Assembly: GCA_024684435.1 (NCBI GenBank)
Contig: JAIKWV010000020.1
Coordinates: 1-64,000 of the forward strand
Source of the DNA: Clostridiales bacterium
GTDB taxonomy: Bacteria; Bacillota; Clostridia; Oscillospirales; Acutalibacteraceae
Reading direction: 5' to 3'
Length of the DNA: 64,000 bases
This document shows positions 17,492-26,131 of this stretch, one piece after another. A program made the position numbers and the translations under genes. Each line of letters starts with the position of its first letter. Positions within the stretch are counted from its first letter, which is position 1. A model generated the notes under the pieces. That model had not been told where the DNA came from. It saw only the letters and a list, made by a program, of their open reading frames with translations, and made no database searches.

Positions 17492-18748
17492 ATGGAACAG
17501 ATCGAACACGGGTTTAAGACAGCGGTCAGGTTCGTGCTGACGTTTCTTACATGGATCATCATAGCCGCCGTTACCGGAGCGGTGGGCGGCGTTGTGGGTT
17601 CCCTGTTTCACAAGAGCGTCGAGCAGGTGACCGTGTTAAGGGAAAAGCATGATTTCCTTATCTTTCTTCTGCCTTTGGGCGGACTTGTTATAGCGGGGCT
17701 TTACAAGCTTTGCAAAAGATCCGACGACACGGGAACAAATCAGATATTCAACTCCGTGCGTGAGGACGGCAAGGTGTCCTTCTGGGTGGCGCCGCTGATA
17801 TTCATAAGCACGGTCATCACCCACCTTTTCGGAGGCTCCGCGGGCAGAGAGGGCGCCGCCCTTCAGCTGGGGGGAACGATAGGCTCAAAGATAGGCGGCC
17901 TGTTCAGGCTGGATAAAAAAGACCAGAGCATGGTGGTCATGTGCGGCATGAGCGGAGTATTTTCTGCGCTTTTCGGCACACCCCTGACAGCCACGTTTTT
18001 CGCCATTGAGGTAATAAGCGTAGGCTCGCTGTACTACGCCGCCATAATCCCCTGTCTTGCCTCTGCGCTTACGGCTTACTGGATATCCCGGCTTTTCGGT
18101 ATCGAACCGGTGAAATTTGCCTTGTCGGACATCCCTGTTTTAAGCTGGCCGAATATCGGCAGAGTTATTGTTCTTGGCGTAGGCTGCGCAGTGGTCAGTA
18201 TAATATTTTGCTTTACGATACATAAGACCGAGCATTACATGAAGAAGCTTTTCAAGAACACATTTATCCGTGCCTTCGTGGGCGGACTTGTTGTTGTAGG
18301 GCTTACCTTGTTGGTTGGCAATAGGGACTATAACGGTTCGGGTATGAATATTATTTCCGATGCCATATCCGGCAAATGCGTTCCCTATGCATTCTTACTC
18401 AAGATAATATTCACCGCCGTTACCATAGGCGCGGGCTATAAAGGCGGTGAGATAGTACCCACGTTCTTTGCAGGTTCCACATTGGGATGTTTCCTTGGAA
18501 ACGCTGTGGGTCTGCCTGCCGGCTTCGGCGCTGCGGTGGGTCTGACGGCGCTCTTCTGCGGAGTGGTGAACAGTCCCATCTCATCCATAATTTTAAGCAT
18601 TGAGCTGTTCGGCTCTCAGGGATTGCTTCTTTTCGCAATAGCCTGCGGCGTGAGCTATATGCTCTCCGGATATTACGGACTTTACAGCAGTCAGAAAATA
18701 GTTTACTCAAAGCTCAGACTTGAGTTGCACAACGAAGCGAACACTTGA
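17492..18748 (+). CDS. CLC-family anion transporter, possibly the fluoride/proton (CLC-F) type
   Basis: This 418-residue membrane protein has about ten hydrophobic helices. GGSAGREGAALQLGG with the gating glutamate E120 is the CLC selectivity/gating motif, and the C-terminal GEIVPTFFAGSTLG matches the GxFxP region. The canonical GSGIP loop is replaced by GTNQI, and the Pro of GREGP is Ala. Both features are closer to the CLC-F fluoride exporters than to chloride transporters. No fluoride riboswitch precedes it: only 25 bases separate it from the phosphatase gene. It lacks CBS domains. Confidence 0.85.
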   Translation: MEQIEHGFKTAVRFVLTFLTWIIIAAVTGAVGGVVGSLFHKSVEQVTVLREKHDFLIFLLPLGGLVIAGLYKLCKRSDDTGTNQIFNSVREDGKVSFWVAPLIFISTVITHLFGGSAGREGAALQLGGTIGSKIGGLFRLDKKDQSMVVMCGMSGVFSALFGTPLTATFFAIEVISVGSLYYAAIIPCLASALTAYWISRLFGIEPVKFALSDIPVLSWPNIGRVIVLGVGCAVVSIIFCFTIHKTEHYMKKLFKNTFIRAFVGGLVVVGLTLLVGNRDYNGSGMNIISDAISGKCVPYAFLLKIIFTAVTIGAGYKGGEIVPTFFAGSTLGCFLGNAVGLPAGFGAAVGLTALFCGVVNSPISSIILSIELFGSQGLLLFAIACGVSYMLSGYYGLYSSQKIVYSKLRLELHNEANT

Positions 18749-18765
18749 TTTAAGGAGATAAACAC

Positions 18766-20943
18766 ATGGGCAAGACGTTGGTCCTTGCGGAAAAGCCCTC
18801 AGTGGCAAAAGAGATAGCAAGGGTTCTGGGCTGCCGTCAGAACGGCGACGGCTGTATAATAGGACAAAAATACATCGTAACCTGGGCGCTGGGTCACCTT
18901 GTGACCCTGGCAGACCCGGAAGCTTACGACGATAAATATAAAACATGGCGGCTGGAGGATCTGCCCATGCTGCCGGAAAAAATGCAGCTGGTCATCATAA
19001 AACAGACCGGCAAACAGTTCAGGGCGGTTTCGACCCTTATGCACCGCTCTGATGTTGACGAGCTTGTGATAGCCACGGACGCCGGACGTGAAGGCGAGCT
19101 TGTGGCGCGTTGGATAATGATAAAAGCAGGCTGGAAGAAGCCCACAAAAAGACTGTGGATATCCTCCCAGACGGACAGGGCTATCAAAGAGGGCTTTGCA
19201 AATCTTAAACCGGCATCGGCATACGATAACCTTTACCGTTCCGCCCGCTCAAGAGCGGAGGCTGACTGGCTGGTGGGGCTTAACGTCACCAGAGCCCTTA
19301 CCTGCAAGCACAACGCTCAGCTTTCCGCGGGCAGGGTACAGACCCCCACCCTTGCGCTTATAGTGAAGCGCGAGGAAGAAATAGCAAAGTTCAGACCGAA
19401 GGACTATTACGGCGTCTCCGTCAAATTTGACGGGTTTACCGCCACATACAAGGACGCAAAAGGGCAGACGAGATTTTCCGATGAACCCGTTGCTCAGGCG
19501 GTCATAAAAGCAGTGGAGAGCAAAAGGGGAACGCTGACGGAGGTCAAAAAAGAATACCGCAGACAGGCTCCCCCGGCTGCGTACGATCTTACGGAATTAC
19601 AGAGGGACGCCAACAAAAAGTACGCCTATTCGGCAAAGCAGACCCTTTCTATTATGCAGAGCCTTTACGAGACCCACAAGCTTCTGACTTATCCCAGAAC
19701 GGATTCAAGATACATCACCGATGACGTGGTAGCCACCCTTCCCGAAAGGCTCAGGAGCATTTCCGTAGGACCCTACAAGGAATTTGCTCAGGCGATCCTC
19801 AGGCAGAAGCCCCTTTCGGTGAAATATATAGTTGACAACGCCAGGGTTACGGATCACCACGCCATAATCCCCACGGAGCAGTATGTGGATCTTTCCCGTC
19901 TGTCCCATGAGGAGAGGAATATTTACGACCTTGTTGTGAAACGCTTCCTTGCCGTGTTGAGTCCCGCCTTTGAGTACGAGGAGGTCAAGGTCAAGGCAAC
20001 GGTGGAGAGATATAACTTTTTCGCAAAGGGAAGAATAGTGAAAAGCCCGGGATGGAAAGCAGTCTACGGCAGTTTAGTGGAGGACGATGAATCCGACACG
20101 GACAGTAAGGCGCAGCAGCTGCCCCAGCTCAGTCAGGGTATGCCCGTATTTGTCAGGGGCGCGAGCCTTGTAAAGGGCAAGACCAAGCCCCCGGCAAGGT
20201 ACACGGAGGCGACTCTGCTCACCGCCATGGAGAACCCCTCACAGCAGATAGAGGACGCAAAGCTCAGGAGCGTTATCGCCGGTACAAGCGGTTTAGGCAC
20301 CCCCGCCACCAGAGCGGACATAATAGAAAAGCTGTTCGATTCCTTCAGCATAGAGCGCAGGGGCAAGGAGATAGTGCCCACCGCCAAGGGAAAACAGCTG
20401 ATAAACATCGTGCCCGCCGATCTTAAATCAGCGGAGCTTACCGCCAAATGGGAGGAACAGCTTCAGCTTATCTCAAAGGGCAAGGCGCGGGACGACGAAT
20501 TCATAAAAGAGATGAGGAAATACTCTTCTTCTTTGGTATCTAAGGTCATAGCGGACAGCAGCGTATATAAGCACGAGAACGAGACCAGAGAAAAATGCCC
20601 GGATTGCGGCAAAAATCTTCTGGACGTAAACGGAAAGAAGGGCAGGATGCTTATCTGTCCGGACCGTGAATGCGGGTACAGAAGAAGCGTCTCCGTTATC
20701 ACCAACGCAAGATGCCCCAACTGCCACAAGAAACTGGAAATGAGGGGAGAAGGAGACAAAAAAGCCTTCTTCTGCGTCTGCGGCTATAGGGAAAAGCTCT
20801 CCGATTTTGAAAAGAGAAAAGAATCGGCGGGAGCGAACAAGAGAGACGTTATGAAATACATGGGTTCACAAAGCAAGCATGAAAAGCGGGAGAGCGGGCT
20901 TTCGGATCTGATGGCAAAATGGATGGAGGAACAGAAAAAATGA
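18766..20943 (+). CDS. topB: DNA topoisomerase III (type IA)
   Basis: This 725-residue enzyme relaxes negative supercoils and decatenates DNA through a transient 5'-phosphotyrosine bond. The TOPRIM domain begins with TLVLAEKPSVAKEIARVLG and has the acidic ATDAGREGELVARW motif. The catalytic tyrosine is Y309 in TYPRTDSRY. The C-terminus carries two zinc-ribbon modules with Cys pairs (CPDCGKNL with CPDRECG, and CPNCHKKL with CVCGYRE). TAAGGAGAT precedes the ATG. The stop codon overlaps the start of the next gene (ATGA), so the two are translationally coupled. Confidence 0.96.
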   Translation: MGKTLVLAEKPSVAKEIARVLGCRQNGDGCIIGQKYIVTWALGHLVTLADPEAYDDKYKTWRLEDLPMLPEKMQLVIIKQTGKQFRAVSTLMHRSDVDELVIATDAGREGELVARWIMIKAGWKKPTKRLWISSQTDRAIKEGFANLKPASAYDNLYRSARSRAEADWLVGLNVTRALTCKHNAQLSAGRVQTPTLALIVKREEEIAKFRPKDYYGVSVKFDGFTATYKDAKGQTRFSDEPVAQAVIKAVESKRGTLTEVKKEYRRQAPPAAYDLTELQRDANKKYAYSAKQTLSIMQSLYETHKLLTYPRTDSRYITDDVVATLPERLRSISVGPYKEFAQAILRQKPLSVKYIVDNARVTDHHAIIPTEQYVDLSRLSHEERNIYDLVVKRFLAVLSPAFEYEEVKVKATVERYNFFAKGRIVKSPGWKAVYGSLVEDDESDTDSKAQQLPQLSQGMPVFVRGASLVKGKTKPPARYTEATLLTAMENPSQQIEDAKLRSVIAGTSGLGTPATRADIIEKLFDSFSIERRGKEIVPTAKGKQLINIVPADLKSAELTAKWEEQLQLISKGKARDDEFIKEMRKYSSSLVSKVIADSSVYKHENETREKCPDCGKNLLDVNGKKGRMLICPDRECGYRRSVSVITNARCPNCHKKLEMRGEGDKKAFFCVCGYREKLSDFEKRKESAGANKRDVMKYMGSQSKHEKRESGLSDLMAKWMEEQKK

Positions 20944-21872
20944 ATAAACGTATAGTTAATATTCTGGCGGCAGTCTGCGCGGTGATCTCTCTGATCGTTG
21001 CCGCGGCGTGTTCATCATCGAATACAACGTCAAATAAAACGGCGGGCGCGCCGGCCACAGAGGCAAGCTTAAAACAGATCCTCGAAAACAAGCTCGCCGA
21101 GGAAAATCCCGATGAAAAGATACTTGAAATGCTCACCGACGATTATGACGGCGACGGTGATCCGGAAGCTTTTGCGGTCACAAGTGAGGATACGGAAGCT
21201 TACCATCACCCCATTGCGGGCAAGAAAGTTACAAGCGGCGCATTCTGGTTCGTGTCGGGAGATACCGCTTCGCTTCTGAAAAAGAGATCCCCCGCAGTTG
21301 AGACAAAAAGGCTGGATACCGGAAAAAACACATACATTGTTTTTGAAGAATACGGTAATGATCAGAGCAAATCCTATATCTGGAAGGTAAAAAACGGTGA
21401 AGCGGAGGAGGAAAAGATATCCGGCAAGGTGGGAGGCATCGAGTTTACCGATAATGTAATGACCGCAAAGCTTTACTCAGACGACAAAATATATTATGAG
21501 GTAGCTGATGAATCCGGTTACTACGGGATGGCGGAAAAGACATATTACTTTTATGACACCGATGAGGGCATAAAAGAGTACGGCGGACTGAAAATTTCTC
21601 TTGATGATTTTCTGAAGTTTGAAGGCGCTGAAGAAATGTTGGATGAGATCGAGGAAAAGGACAACGAGGTCACCACTTTGTTCTACAGGGCAAACGGTCT
21701 CATAAATATAAATTATCAGCGCAGGTCGGATGACGAGGAGCATATCTGCGGGAATTCCACGCTAAAGATCAACGGAAAAGCCGTTGAGAAGTACAGATCC
21801 CACGAGGGCGTTTATGAAGCCTCCGCCACAGATCAGGCGGTTTACCCGGAAAGCCTTCCCGAAGTTTCTTAA
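20940..21872 (+). CDS. Lipoprotein of unknown function
   Basis: This 310-residue protein starts at ATG 20940, overlapping the topB stop, with GGAGGA just before. A signal peptide ends in a lipobox-like IVAAAC, so the mature protein is probably lipid-anchored at the outer face of the membrane. After a Ser/Thr/Ala-rich linker there is DYDGDGDPEAF, an EF-hand/dockerin-like calcium-binding pattern, followed by a mixed, acidic beta-rich region. I do not recognise a family. The neighbour downstream is another lipoprotein, so the two may form a surface unit. Confidence 0.75.
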   Translation: MNKRIVNILAAVCAVISLIVAAACSSSNTTSNKTAGAPATEASLKQILENKLAEENPDEKILEMLTDDYDGDGDPEAFAVTSEDTEAYHHPIAGKKVTSGAFWFVSGDTASLLKKRSPAVETKRLDTGKNTYIVFEEYGNDQSKSYIWKVKNGEAEEEKISGKVGGIEFTDNVMTAKLYSDDKIYYEVADESGYYGMAEKTYYFYDTDEGIKEYGGLKISLDDFLKFEGAEEMLDEIEEKDNEVTTLFYRANGLININYQRRSDDEEHICGNSTLKINGKAVEKYRSHEGVYEASATDQAVYPESLPEVS

Positions 21873-21888
21873 AAGGTCAGTGTTAATA

Positions 21889-23529
21889 ATGAAAAAAATA
21901 AAAACAGCCGTCGCGCTTTTGTTGACAACGGCTATTTCCCTCTCCTTTTATGCCTGCGGAGGCGTCAAGGGACTGGACGCCACAATATACTATTCGATAA
22001 TGTCGGAGCCCCGGTGTCTTGACCCGCAGATAGTCAGCGAAAACTCCGAGGAGATAGCGGTTGCAAGCTGCTTTGAGGGACTTGTCAGGCTCGGCGAAAA
22101 CGGCGCCATCGTCCCCGGCGTAGCGGAGAGCTGGAGCATAAGCAAAGACGAATGTGTGTATACGTTCAAACTGAGAGAGAACGCCAAATGGCATTTGATA
22201 AAAAATTTCGCGGATATCCTTGGAGAGGATTACAAGGAGACCTTCGATCAGAGCGTTACCGCGGAGGACTTTGCCTTTGCGCTAAGAAGAGCCGTTTCAC
22301 CGGAAACAGGATCTCCCTGGGCGGAGAGCCTTTTCTCCATAAGATCGGCAAGCGAGATATATAACGGCGGGGCAAGTCCCATGACCCTGGGAGTGACTGC
22401 TCCGGACAGGAATACTCTGATAATACAGCTGACTGCGCCCAACGCCGAGTTTCTGGAGACCCTTACAACGGCTGTTTGCATGCCCTGTAACAAGACCTTC
22501 TTTGAGGCGACAAAGGGCAGGTACGGGCTGGATGTGACTTACCTCATGTGCAACGGTCCCTTCTATCTTTCAAAATGGGTGGAGGGTTCTTCACTGCTGC
22601 TGAGGAAAAACGCGGATTATTTTGATGTGAAAAAGGTACTGCCTTCCGCAGTGTCCCTGAATATAAATAAAGATTACAACTCTGTGATACAAAAAATTTC
22701 AGACGGAAGCTATTCCGGCGCAATGATACCCTACTCGAAAAAGGACGTTATTGAAACGGTAAAATCCGTAAATGTTGAAAAATATCAGAGCGCCACATGG
22801 TCCCTGATGTTCAACTGCGGGGACGAGATACTCGGCAATGAAAATATCAGGAAGGCGCTGTGTTCCACAGTCAGCCGGGAACAGCTTTCCGCGGACATAT
22901 CGTATGAATTCGCTGATGGTATCGTGCCGGATTGCTGTACTCTTGGCGAGGACAATTACAGAGCTTTGGCGGGAGCCGCTCCGTTAATGGCGTACAACGA
23001 ATCGTACGCAATGAAATTCTGGACAGAAGGCGTGACGGAGCTTGATAAGTCAAAAATCGACATCACCGTAAAATGCACCGCGGAGTTTGATTTGCCCGTA
23101 CGCAGACAGGTGCAGATATGGCAGAGACTTTTCGGCAACTATCTGAGCATAGGCATTGAGGTGACAGAGGCCGAAAAGCTGGAGTCAGATATAAAGAACG
23201 GCGATTACCGCCTTGCATTCGGAGCCTGCCGTACCGCCACAAGCTTTACAACCAAATTCCTTCATAGTTTTGTTACGGACAAGAAGGAAAATGTTTACGG
23301 CTTTGCGTCTGAGGAATATGACCTTATGATAAAGAATATGTACAGCTCCGACAACGAGGGGAAAATCGTTGACTCCTGTAAAAACGCCGAAAGATATCTG
23401 CTGGAGCGGGGAGTCGTTTATCCGGTATTCAAGGGTTATGACCTGTTCGTAAGTCCAAAGAATGTTTACGGTATCTTTGTATATCCCGCAGGGGAGAACG
23501 TCAGCTTTATCGATGGCAGAGTTGAGTGA
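21889..23529 (+). CDS. Peptide ABC transporter substrate-binding lipoprotein (OppA-like, SBP_bac_5)
   Basis: This 546-residue protein begins MKKIKTAVALLLTTAISLSF and has a lipobox at FYACGG. It then follows the family 5 solute-binding fold: SEPRCLDPQIVSENSEE, the GLVRLGENGAIVPGVAESW block and YTFKLRENAKW near the N-terminus, and the VKSVNVEKYQS segment in the middle. Such proteins bind oligopeptides for an Opp/Dpp transporter. No permease or ATPase gene is present here, so it either serves a transporter encoded elsewhere or has a sensory role. ATG 21889 has AAAAGG before it. Confidence 0.9.
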   Translation: MKKIKTAVALLLTTAISLSFYACGGVKGLDATIYYSIMSEPRCLDPQIVSENSEEIAVASCFEGLVRLGENGAIVPGVAESWSISKDECVYTFKLRENAKWHLIKNFADILGEDYKETFDQSVTAEDFAFALRRAVSPETGSPWAESLFSIRSASEIYNGGASPMTLGVTAPDRNTLIIQLTAPNAEFLETLTTAVCMPCNKTFFEATKGRYGLDVTYLMCNGPFYLSKWVEGSSLLLRKNADYFDVKKVLPSAVSLNINKDYNSVIQKISDGSYSGAMIPYSKKDVIETVKSVNVEKYQSATWSLMFNCGDEILGNENIRKALCSTVSREQLSADISYEFADGIVPDCCTLGEDNYRALAGAAPLMAYNESYAMKFWTEGVTELDKSKIDITVKCTAEFDLPVRRQVQIWQRLFGNYLSIGIEVTEAEKLESDIKNGDYRLAFGACRTATSFTTKFLHSFVTDKKENVYGFASEEYDLMIKNMYSSDNEGKIVDSCKNAERYLLERGVVYPVFKGYDLFVSPKNVYGIFVYPAGENVSFIDGRVE

Positions 23530-23622
23530 TAGTGTGAAAATCAGAGGGGAGGAACGATTCAGGCATAAATATGGGATGCTCTATCTCTTTTTGTGCGCAT
23601 TTTGGATCGAATGGCGATTGCT

Positions 23623-24078
23623 ATGAGAGAAAAATCAAAAAAGCAGATCGTGTGCCTTTGCGTTTCCTGGTTCGTTGTGGCGCTGATACTTGCCGCTGTC
23701 TTTTATCTTTCAAGTCAGCCGGCGGATGAATCCGCGGCGCTGAGCCGTTTCTTTGAAATAAGGATCAGCCGTTTTTTCAGCATAAAGTTGAGCGATTTCA
23801 CAGTACGCAAGCTTGCCCACGCAACGGAATATTTTATTTTGGCGTGCGCGGTGTTCAACGCCCTGTATGTCACATTTGAAAAGAAAAAGCCGGCAGTAAC
23901 GTTTCTGATATGCTTTTTGTATGCCGTATCAGATGAGTTCCATCAGTATTTCGTCCCGGGAAGAGCCTGCCGATTGTTCGATGTGGGCGTGGACAGCGCG
24001 GGAGCTGTTCTGGGATTATTGGTCTGCATAGCGGTTTTGATCATAAAAACACGCAAAAGAGTACGGGATCAAATTTGA
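23623..24078 (+). CDS. VanZ family membrane protein
   Basis: This small membrane protein has the VanZ/YcgR-like pattern: an N-terminal helix followed by YLSSQPADES, the KLAHATEYFILACAVFNAL segment, the YAVSDEFHQYFVPGR motif and a final helix with GVDSAGAVLG. VanZ gives low-level teicoplanin resistance in enterococci; the family's general role is uncertain. The start is taken as ATG 23623 (151 residues). An in-frame GTG at 23593 would add ten residues, and neither start has a strong ribosome binding site. Confidence 0.85.
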   Translation: MREKSKKQIVCLCVSWFVVALILAAVFYLSSQPADESAALSRFFEIRISRFFSIKLSDFTVRKLAHATEYFILACAVFNALYVTFEKKKPAVTFLICFLYAVSDEFHQYFVPGRACRLFDVGVDSAGAVLGLLVCIAVLIIKTRKRVRDQI

Positions 24079-24204
24079 TTTTCCGTTCGTTAAGTTTTTC
24101 AGGCAATTCATTTTGAAGTACAGTATTTGTTATCAGATCTCGTGTTTAGTTAAGGTATAATTTCAGATAAAAATATCAGGTCAAATAAAACGGAGGTATG
24201 AATC

Positions 24205-26085
24205 ATGAAAAAGAGACTGTTATCCATTCCCGCAATAGCTATTTCCGTTGCCTTGATAGCCGGCAGCGTCTCTGCTGCTTCGTCTGTCAAGGCCCGCACC
24301 GTCAGCGCCGGCTCGTCCGGGAAGGGAAACGTTCAGCATGAGGTGGTCATGGACGGAGAGATCTGCGACCTGCTCACTCTGGGCGGCGCCGCAAAGGCTG
24401 TATCAAAGATAAGAAGCGAGAAAGATTTCAAATATGTGGCGTTTTCTTATCTTGAGTACGGAATTACAAAGCTTGTAAGCTTCATCGCAAATGTCATTCC
24501 CGAGCCGGAAACGATAATTGACGAGAAGGATTATGTCAGCACAAACTTTTACAGGGGCACCGGGAACTTCACAAAGACCCCGTCTCAGTCCGCAAAGTGG
24601 AGCCTTGGCTATTCTCAGGAGAGCCTTTTGCCGGATGATATCCTCACCGGAAACTATTACCTTGCCGGCTATATGCAGTCCCTGACCGGCAACAAGGTGG
24701 AAACCGTGCTGGATGATATGAAGGTACGCACCATCGTATTGGACGACAACAGCGGCAACGGAGCGTCTGTTTTTTCCACAATAGAATGCATAGGTCTTTC
24801 CAACCACGACGTCAGGGTCATCAGAGGTATGCTCGGCGATTATTCGGAAAGATATAACCTTGCAAGCATAAATATCTCATCTACCCACACCCACAGCGAA
24901 ATTGATACTCTGGGCTTATGGAATCCGATGCTCAAGACTGTTATCAACAACGTTTTACACAGCATTACAGGCAAGGGCAGGCTTATGAAGGGCGTGAACG
25001 AGGAGTTTATGGAGCTGCTCTATGAGCGCGTGGCTAAGTCCATCAGAGACGCCTGCGACTCAATGAAACCCGGCGAGCTTTACTATGCGGAAAAATCAAT
25101 TAAAGATTATATTGAGAACAGACGCTCACCTGATTGCTATCTGGAAAATCTTTCCCGTTTCCGTTTCGTGCCGGATGACAGGCTCGCAAAGGAGACCGTC
25201 ATAGTGAATATGGGAGCCCATCCCTTTACCACCGGACTTAAGACAAGCAACAGCTCCGGAAGGGAGCTTTCCGCCGACTACACCGCTTACATGGAAGAAA
25301 TAGTGAATAAAGCAGGAGCAAACTTCATGTTCATTCAGGGCGCGATCTCAGGCGTATATTCAGACCGCGGTCAAAGCAACGACGGTCTTGATCTGGAACG
25401 CCGCTCATATCAGACAGAGCGTTACGGCAGAGAGCTTGGCAGGATAACCATGGCTCTGACCCTCACCGAGGAGGAGATAAAGAACAACGAACTGCTTGCA
25501 AACACACAACAGGTTGAGGAAGAGATGAAGCAGTCGGAAAGCTATACCCTGTGGTATGAGGATTGGACACCGGTGGAGGAAACAAGAGTGGAGCCGATAA
25601 TAAATATCAGGCTTCGGGAGGTAAAGCTTGTTGTTGAGAACCCAATTATAAAGGCGGTAGGCAAGCTCAATCTGGCAAATTACGACATGATAAAAACCGA
25701 AAACGGGGAATATGCCGCGTACACCGAGATAGGTTATCTTGAGATAGGCAAAGACCTCAAGGTGGTCATGCTTCCCGGAGAATATACCCCGGATCTGGCT
25801 ATCGGCGGCGCCCTTATGGAGGGCGAAAACACCTTCAGCGGAACAGACTTCCCTTATCCTTCACTTAAGGAGATCGTCGGGGACGACATACTTGCTTTCG
25901 GTATGGCAAACGACGAGGTGGGCTACGTCCTGCCTGACAACGATTACTGCATGATCTTCTTTGAAGGCGATAAAGTTTTCAACGGCTATTTCGGCAACCA
26001 CTATCAGGAGAGCATTTCCTTCGGCAAACACGTCGGTTCTACCATCACCAAGGGCTTCATGGAAATGATGGCGGAATTCAAATAA
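24205..26085 (+). CDS. Secreted neutral ceramidase-like protein
   Basis: This 626-residue protein has a signal peptide (residues 1-25) and then a domain resembling the N-terminal catalytic domain of neutral/alkaline ceramidases. The STHTHSEIDTLG motif corresponds to the zinc-binding HxH, VNMGAHPFTTG supplies another His, and FIQGAISGVYSDRG lies where ceramidases carry the nucleophilic Ser. The C-terminal MLPGEYTPDLAIGG with FGMANDEVGYVLPDNDY is also typical. The enzyme would cleave an amide-linked lipid outside the cell. Homologues in gut Clostridia are poorly characterised. CGGAGG is 9 bases before ATG 24205, and TATAAT stands at 24156-24161. Confidence 0.7.
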   Translation: MKKRLLSIPAIAISVALIAGSVSAASSVKARTVSAGSSGKGNVQHEVVMDGEICDLLTLGGAAKAVSKIRSEKDFKYVAFSYLEYGITKLVSFIANVIPEPETIIDEKDYVSTNFYRGTGNFTKTPSQSAKWSLGYSQESLLPDDILTGNYYLAGYMQSLTGNKVETVLDDMKVRTIVLDDNSGNGASVFSTIECIGLSNHDVRVIRGMLGDYSERYNLASINISSTHTHSEIDTLGLWNPMLKTVINNVLHSITGKGRLMKGVNEEFMELLYERVAKSIRDACDSMKPGELYYAEKSIKDYIENRRSPDCYLENLSRFRFVPDDRLAKETVIVNMGAHPFTTGLKTSNSSGRELSADYTAYMEEIVNKAGANFMFIQGAISGVYSDRGQSNDGLDLERRSYQTERYGRELGRITMALTLTEEEIKNNELLANTQQVEEEMKQSESYTLWYEDWTPVEETRVEPIINIRLREVKLVVENPIIKAVGKLNLANYDMIKTENGEYAAYTEIGYLEIGKDLKVVMLPGEYTPDLAIGGALMEGENTFSGTDFPYPSLKEIVGDDILAFGMANDEVGYVLPDNDYCMIFFEGDKVFNGYFGNHYQESISFGKHVGSTITKGFMEMMAEFK

Positions 26086-26131
26086 TAGAATACATATCCG
26101 TTTTCGGCTCTGACGGAAAAGGAGGTCTCTT

